The notes beneath the pieces are model-generated. The model did no database searches. It saw only the letters and a program-made list of their open reading frames with translations, and was not told the DNA's origin. A program made the translations under genes and the position numbers. From Gamarada debralockiae (lineage: Eukaryota > Ascomycota > Leotiomycetes > Helotiales > Hyphodiscaceae): 39,940 nt of DNA. The DNA lies in the NCBI GenBank assembly GCA_002803225.1, contig NXFV01000322.1, forward strand, positions 1 through 39,940, written 5' to 3'. The stretch's first letter is position 1; each line of letters begins with the position of its first letter. Shown here one piece after another: positions 33,935 through 39,940 of this stretch.

Positions 33935-34664
33935 ATAGACTGATTACTTATCTTTACTACCGTTCGATGTGAAACTTAATGCAAACCAAGGTACACCAGG
34001 ATACGAAGCGAAGAAAGACCGGAAGCTACGCGAGGATTCGAAAAGGGGGCAACTTTTTGTGGGGCGAGCAAGTCAGTCACGTGTAAAAGTGGGGCATGAC
34101 AATGAAGCGGTCGCAATTTCTTGACGACCTCCAAACTCATTCACGACGAGGGCACCAACTTGGTGGATGACCGTGGCACCCGCAATGGAGCGTAGTCACA
34201 CTCCGTATCCAAGTTAAATGGTCTCGAGATATTGCATCAAGAACGCTGGGAGACTTCCACAGCCATTCCTCACTCCTCAGGCTGCTCGCTGCTCTCTTCA
34301 TATCTTGCTTCCCAGTCGATTCTGCAAGTGGCAGATGCACCTATATCAATCAACCATGCAAAAACAAAGCAGACACGCCATTTCGCGTGTTATATCTTCC
34401 TGATGTGGCTTCTTTTCGCAGTTCGACGAAGTGTCGTTGATAACGGTTATCATTAGCCCGAACAGGACAAAAAGTCCCGATAAGAGTGGGCGGGGCATCA
34501 CCCCGCGACTCGGCTTGACCTTATCGAACGCATTATATTTCAATTGACATATATGCTTTGGTGCTATCAGAAGATGGTAGACTTTGCTTCATGCCCTTTG
34601 TTACGCCCATTTCCGAACATCTCCAATTCCCTCAATATTCATAAATCTCGAGTTAGCTCCGAAA
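33935..34664. other. Intergenic, promoter of DUF3445 gene
   Basis: No gene seen. The last 200 bases should contain the promoter and leader of the gene starting at 34665. Confidence 0.4.
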
Positions 34665-36142
34665 ATGGGTGAACAAATGGAAAGATGGCAGCAGTGGGCA
34701 GAACAGCTCGTTGAGGATACCAAATCTTCCACAATTTTCCAGAAAGCTGCAAGCAATCCAAAATTCGTCATGTATGGCGCCGCAGTACTTGCTGTGCTCA
34801 TGTGGCTCTTGATCCGGGCAGCAAAGCTTCTCAAGAAGCCACAAACAAGCAGACAGGCGACACCGGACCTTGAGAAACCAGCAGCGAGGAGTTTCAAAGC
34901 TCCCCAAAGAAAACCTGGAGGTTGGTTGTGCTCATCCAAACATGGTACACCTTCTAATTCCGCAACAGTGTGGGAACCCATGGAATTCAAACGGCCAACT
35001 GCACCTCCAGCTCCCAATTGGGATGTACACACCACGAAGCCAAACCCATACCGTCCTTTCAGACACGGTGCCTATCACATTACCATGGGGCTCCGAAACA
35101 TGAATTGGGATGAATGGATAGGTGCTTTTCCATCTCCTCACCGCCATCTTCCCAACTAACAGAACACAGAGCTTGACAATCATTACCTAAAATTCCACGC
35201 CGACAAAGCAGCTCGAATCATCGACCGCGGCCCAAAATGCTGTCACACCGACCCCGCAGCATTCGACGGAGCTGTAGAGCTGCTCGAGGAATTCTGTGGC
35301 TATCTCCCAGAACGCTATCCCTCGTTGTACAAACGCACTTTGGTTGGAATGGACAATTTGGTGACGGGCGAATCATTCAATATTGTTGAGAGGCCACTAG
35401 CCGAGGATCCTATGCAGATGGCCGCGCGCATGGTGCAGGATGATTTGGCAATTATGTTTGAGAAGGAAGACGGTCAGTACTATCTCCTCGCTGGAGCGAT
35501 TTTGCTGGCTGGGTTTTGGAAACTGGAAGATAAGTTGGGAATGCCATTGAGTGAGATCCATACGTCGGGCAATGTGCCAGGCTTCAAAGAGAAACTGGAG
35601 AAAGGCATGATGAATTTCTTCAGGAGAGTGCAGCCGAATGGGCCTGTGCAGCGCGTAAGTTTGTTTCCCTTAACCTCGCATTGCACCGCACGTGGTGTCT
35701 CGGGTCCATGCATATTCTGACAACCGCACAGAACAACTACTTCATCCAAGTGGACGACCAATTAGCGTGGTCCTCATCCATTGGACCTGAAGACGGAGAG
35801 GAAGGAACAGTAGGCTGGTTCACAGCCGAGAAAAACAAAGCAATCGAGCATCACTACTTCCGCTCCGAGCGCCAGACTTTACGACGCCTCCCGCGAAGTG
35901 GCGGAGTTGTATTCACCATCCGGACGTACTTCCATCCTATCACAGAGATTTGCGAGGAGCCATATGTTCCCGGTAGGCTGGCGAGTGCGGTGAGGAGTTG
36001 GGGCGATGATGTCAGTCGGTATAAGGGGAAGGAGCGGTATGAAGATGTCTTGCTTGAGTACCTGGATCGGAAGCATAAGGAGCAGGTGGATGCGGGGTTG
36101 GAGATTGAGAAAGAGGATGAGGTTAGAGCTTATCCTTTCTGA
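34665..36142 (+). CDS. DUF3445 protein, haem-dependent oxidative N-demethylase-like, membrane-anchored
   Basis: Exons 34665-35121, 35170-35654 and 35732-36142; introns of 48 bp (GTGCTT...ACACAG) and 77 bp (GTAAGT...CACAG); 450 residues. The N-terminus has one hydrophobic helix (residues about 34-52, FVMYGAAVLAVLMWLLIRAA) followed by LLKK, so it is probably tail-out anchored in a membrane. The rest fits DUF3445: PYRPFRHGAYHITMGLRNMN, WDEWIELDNHYLKFHADKAA, LLEEFCGYLPERYPSLY, MVQDDLAIMFEKEDGQYYLL, FFRRVQPNGPVQR, then RSERQTLRRLPRSGGVVFTI. Bacterial members characterised as HODM oxidatively demethylate dimethylamine using haem; the fungal substrate is unknown. The start at 34665 is the first ATG followed by an unbroken frame; an upstream ATG at 34584 extends it without need. 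Confidence 0.88.
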
Positions 36143-36783
36143 GGTCGGTTAGTGCCACGAAGTGTGCAGGTAGGCGTAATGAGTAAAGAAGGCGAGTGTT
36201 TCCATCTGTTGTCGGGGTAGAGTCATCTGGAGCACGACTCATCTTAGACTTCCAGATTCCGAATCAAGATCTTAATGATCGGATCATGTGTCTGCCAGCA
36301 AATGCCACACCAGCATATGTATCACTACCTTTCGAGACCTCCCATTTGTCTTCCATCAAGTGATGCACCTCTTCGAGACGGAATCCAGCTCCGTCACTCA
36401 TTTGCTCCACCCGCCTCCCTGTGGCATTCTCCATTTACCGCCGTCCTATTTCTCTCTCCTTTCCCTTCGCTCCTTGCGCAACTCATCCCCAACACGTCGA
36501 CATCCGCCTTCACGGCGGCGGGTGTCATTGTCGCCAATCTCAATCCTCCTATTTCTCACCTGTTGCGGTGAAGGCAGGTGTCTTTACGCAAAGATCACCC
36601 TGATGGGCAGCAGAGGGACCGCGGTTCTTGGCAAACGACGACCTCCGTTACTGAAGGGTGAAGCTCTGAGCTCACAACACTAGCGTGATGATTTATCTCT
36701 CAAGGGCATGGGATGACTGAACCAGCGCCCGAACAGTCTGGTCCCCATGCAGAGCTTGTGCATTTTCGCATTCTCGATCATCT

Positions 36784-37005
36784 CATATATGCTAACTTTG
36801 ACTAGTGCCAAAGGCGGTTAACAAGTTCAGTAACAGAACTCACTCTCATCATACGAAATCTACGACTACGAAATACCTACAAAGATGGCCGTCGTTGAGG
36901 GAGGAAATTCGAGGAAGAAGCTATCTCTTAAAGCGGAGCTTATGCATTTCGGAGTAAGATTCTGCTTATGTTTCAACAGGTCCCATATATGCTAACTTTT
37001 TCTAG
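36784..37005 (+). repeat. Duplicated intron-end-like sequence at 200-bp spacing
   Basis: CATATATGCTAACTTT..CTAG occurs at 36784-36805 and again at 36984-37005, differing at only two positions. Both look like 3' intron ends (branch GCTAAC, acceptor CTAG). Related text follows each at about 36875-36895 and 37085-37100. This suggests an old tandem duplication of an exon-intron unit in a decayed gene. Confidence 0.5.
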
Positions 37006-39236
37006 AAACCAAACAAGATGTCGTCGGTGAAGGCCCCCAAGCTCCATACACTGAAGCCGACCTCAAGGCGATCGGGAGAAACCAAAACTACGAGATACAT
37101 ACCAAGAAAACTCAGGTGGTGGAGGGAGAGAGATTGCTTTGCATAACTTAATCTCCGACAATACTCCAGTATACCAGTTCCTGCGCCTGCACTACAGCTA
37201 CCACCTCGACCAGCTGGCCTCTCAACCAGAGACAATATCATCTGGGCACTCTGGACCTATCGGAGCTTTTGTGACGAGAATCTATGGCATCTGAGAAGAA
37301 CAAAAAGAGCCCTTCGAGGGGCTGGAGCAAGAGCTAGAGACGTACAACGCCACATATTCCAATAAGACGAAGAATCGAACTACGAAAATCCCACAGCATG
37401 GGTGCCATTGATCTATGAAACATTCATTAAATCCGCAGTGGGTCCTCGGGATCCAAGTTCCAGAAAGCCACTCCATAACTCGAACACGCTCCGGTGGACC
37501 TATGCTCAAAACATTTCTTTCGGAAATTTCCTCGAGAACGAAAACTTCGCTAAAGGCTCTGGTCAAGAGAGCAAATCTTCCACTGCTTATGGTTCTCGGT
37601 CTCTCGAAGTGCTTGAATGCAAGAACCAATGATGGCGTGAAGGTCGGTCCCCTGATCCGAGGATACCGATACCAGAGAAAAGATCGTGGGAATCGTGAAT
37701 GATCCTAACCCCAATATTCTACAAAGAGTGTAAGCTGCCTAAGTAGACTTCGTTGATGAGGGTCTTGGTATTGCACGAAGAGTTGGTGGCGTGGTTCTGA
37801 TCTCACCATAGCAGCCAAATCCAGAGTTGACTACGAACCGAAATTCGCCTTTGCTGGACTGTAGGAGCACTCCATCAACACATGCAACAGTCTCACCATA
37901 ACTACCACTGCCCGGCGTTATACCTGTACCAGTACTGGTCCCTTGCCGACATGGATGAGACAAAGTACACCTGCGTCATCTCCAACCGCGAGCACCTCTC
38001 CTGCGGGACTTCCAGACGTACGGAGAATGGCTTGGGTGATAATTTGGAGGACATCAAAGCGATGAAATCAACGAATTGTTCCTCAAGGCTGCCGGGAGCA
38101 CGGAGAGGGGGGATCCATGATGATCCTCAAAGCAGTTTTCGAGAACTTTTTATTTCTCTTCCGAGCGCAGCCGGTTCCACATCCACCATCTCAAAATCTG
38201 CCAATTACTCTATCTACCATCTACAACCAGCCAATCCTCTGGGTCGTTAATGGCCGTGGAATTCAAGGGAGCTCCTATATTGGCCACTACCAAGGATTTG
38301 GCCATTTGGGACCCCGAACGATACGAATGGGTCTGAGCTTGTCCGTCGCCAGGGGTTCAAGTTTTCGCTTCCGCGGCAGATGATGACCTCGATTTCTCTG
38401 ATTTGTTGTCAGTCAACAGATTCGAAAATTACGAGACACCTGGAAATATGAAAATTTTCGGCCGCCATGTCAACGGATTCTCAAGCCGCCTCACCCAGCA
38501 ACAAAACGTAGACCAGTTTACAGGCCGCTCTACCTCGTTCTCCTATGCACTCTCTTGTCCATCATACGCCCTTCTCAGCTCCCATTACGCCTCCGTGGTT
38601 CCGTGTATCACCTCGAAAGTTCTGTCCACGAAGAAGAGAATGTTGTAAGAGTGATGAGTAACGAGAGTAGTTAGGGCTTGAGGGACATGCCATCAGCCTT
38701 CTTATGGCCTTACAAGCCCCACGAGACATACCATCAATCCAAGCCCTCTTGTCTGACGTAGACTTTATCGGCAATATCCTACTCTAGATTGGAATGGCTA
38801 TCTTACTATGCCTGTCCTATCTCCAAGATCCACGAATGATATAAGAAATCAATCTGGGACGTGCCTCTTCATACTTCTTTAATACCTACCACCTCAACGG
38901 TACTAGAGATCAGTAAGATCTACTGGCATGATTTAAATGAGTATCATCTAGAATTTAAAGACGACAAACAGCCTCTAGTCAGCAACGGAACGGCATCCTC
39001 GGCCACGGAACCAATACCATCTGACATCATTCTTGTGGCATTTTCACCACCCTCCCTGAATCAGCAACGTTGCTACGCACTGTAGCTTTATCATATGAGA
39101 AATCAATGCTTCTGAATCGCCTACTCTTCTAGCGCTGCCAGATCCTTTCCCCGGGCTTCTGAAGAGAATGCTGAAGTCAAAACAGGGACAGCCGCAGCAC
39201 CGCTGCCCATTGACCACCATCTGCCGCTCTACTGAG

Positions 39237-39386
39237 AGCTCCTGATTCGCTGCCGTTGTGAGGCAGAAATGCGAACCTCTCTGTGGTGGTTGTAAGAACA
39301 GTGATAGCGACGGTAATTGGGCCTGCTCTTGGGAGCTCCTGATTCGCCGCTGATTGTGAAGCACAAAATGCAAACTTCGTCGTGAC
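39237..39386. repeat. Two degenerate direct repeats, 96 bp apart
   Basis: GAGCTCCTGATTCGCTGCCG at 39237 and GAGCTCCTGATTCGCCGCTG at 39333 start two related blocks of about 54 bp that also share G(A)GGCAGAAATGCGAAC-like and AGCACAAAATGCAAAC-like text. On the minus strand an uninterrupted 155-codon frame (39177-39644) spans both copies, but it has no known motif, and I do not call it a gene. Confidence 0.55.
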
Positions 39387-39746
39387 AATATCAGCCACAC
39401 AGCGGTTGCGTTGGGCTCGCTTTTCCCCAGATTGACGGGACTGGGAGAGGCGTCTCAAACTCCATGTTTGTTTGAGCGGTGAGGCATAATTCGAGTTCTG
39501 GGAATAAGTCTCGAAGGTGCTGGGTGCGACCAAGCCCAACCTATCAAACGTTCCGGTCACAAACTGCTTTTGATGGCTAAAGTTGAGACCTGTGGATTTG
39601 TCGCGGTTTCTAGATATCAGAACTCTCCGAGTGAGCGTTAGCACCTACTCGATGGGTATCCCGGATCCCTTGACCTGCTGAATCTGCAGAGAATGCTGTT
39701 GGAACGAGTAATCAGTGACTCGGGTTTCTCGGTGCTGACTGGTGAG

Positions 39747-39780
39747 ACACATGGCGTCACATGCCATCACATGGCGTAAC
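39747..39780. repeat. Interleaved ATGGCGT/ATGCCAT repeat cluster
   Basis: ACATGGCGTCACATGCCATCACATGGCGTAAC contains two direct ATGGCGT words with an inverted ATGCCAT between them. It lies about 70 bp upstream of TATAAG-like text, so it could be a regulator site for a gene to the right of the window. Confidence 0.4.
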
Positions 39781-39940
39781 AGTGTGACGCGTCCCATGAA
39801 GTCATAGGGAGGATTCCTGTCTATAAGTACAGACTACTGTACTTGGTTTATTCATTAGTATTTTCTAGTATCTTTATAACCTTAATAATCCAACTACATT
39901 CTCCTACCCTTTTCGTCCATCACGTGACCATATTGCAAGA

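Larger units (their letters stand above)
36143..39940. other. Gene-poor right end with broken frames and degenerate repeats
   Basis: Nearly 4 kb with only short, shifted reading frames. Some pieces look once-coding: PQAPYTEADLKAIGRNQNYE near 37045-37105, EQKEPFEGLEQELETYNATY near 37297-37356, and DFSDLLSVNRFENYETPGNM near 38390-38449, but I cannot assign a family and neighbouring pieces change frame or hit stops. Internal duplications occur (36784/36984 and 39237/39333). At the far right, 39815-39925 has TATAAG and a C/T-rich leader-like text plus CACGTG, possibly the promoter of a gene beyond the window. Confidence 0.4.

Overview
This window looks like chromosomal DNA of a filamentous ascomycete (Pezizomycotina, possibly a leotiomycete). 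The evidence is many spliced genes with short introns (mostly 46-77 bp, GT...CTAAC/CTGAC...AG), fungal-only families (DUF3433, bZIP-DUF3425, CBM1 with a Ser/Thr linker, Ure2-like GST), and decayed gene copies whose stop codons are mostly explained by C-to-T or G-to-A transitions, as RIP (repeat-induced point mutation) would leave. Species assignment is inference. All gene models were assembled by eye: splice sites were chosen so that phase and family motifs are kept.

Left part (1-9.97 kb): a DUF3433 multi-pass membrane protein gene (minus) with one in-frame TAG, then a gene graveyard: an HNH_2 nuclease relic (about 5373-6024), a HAC1/HacA-type bZIP relic (about 6130-6690) and a Ure2-like GST relic (about 9022-9968). 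An apparently intact two-exon ankyrin-repeat gene (7515-8482) sits among these relics.

Centre (12.4-29.1 kb): a single-pass SH3 membrane protein (plus); an aldo/keto reductase, a bZIP-DUF3425 regulator and a short-chain dehydrogenase (all minus, separated by real intergenic gaps); a MITE-like inverted-repeat element (22654-22939); a secreted CBM1 protein whose model needs a 5-nt microexon; and two housekeeping genes, ALG9 (minus) and NAF1 (plus), divergent across a 270-bp shared promoter.

Right part (30.3-39.9 kb): a five-exon C2H2 zinc-finger regulator, a membrane-anchored DUF3445 (haem-dependent oxidative N-demethylase-like) protein, and then nearly 4 kb without a convincing gene, containing short broken reading frames and degenerate repeats.

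I see no operon-like system, CRISPR array, tRNA or rRNA. ALG9 (ER N-glycan assembly) and NAF1 (H/ACA snoRNP assembly) are core functions; AKR, SDR, GST and DUF3445 are accessory redox or detoxification types. I found no evidence that they form one pathway.
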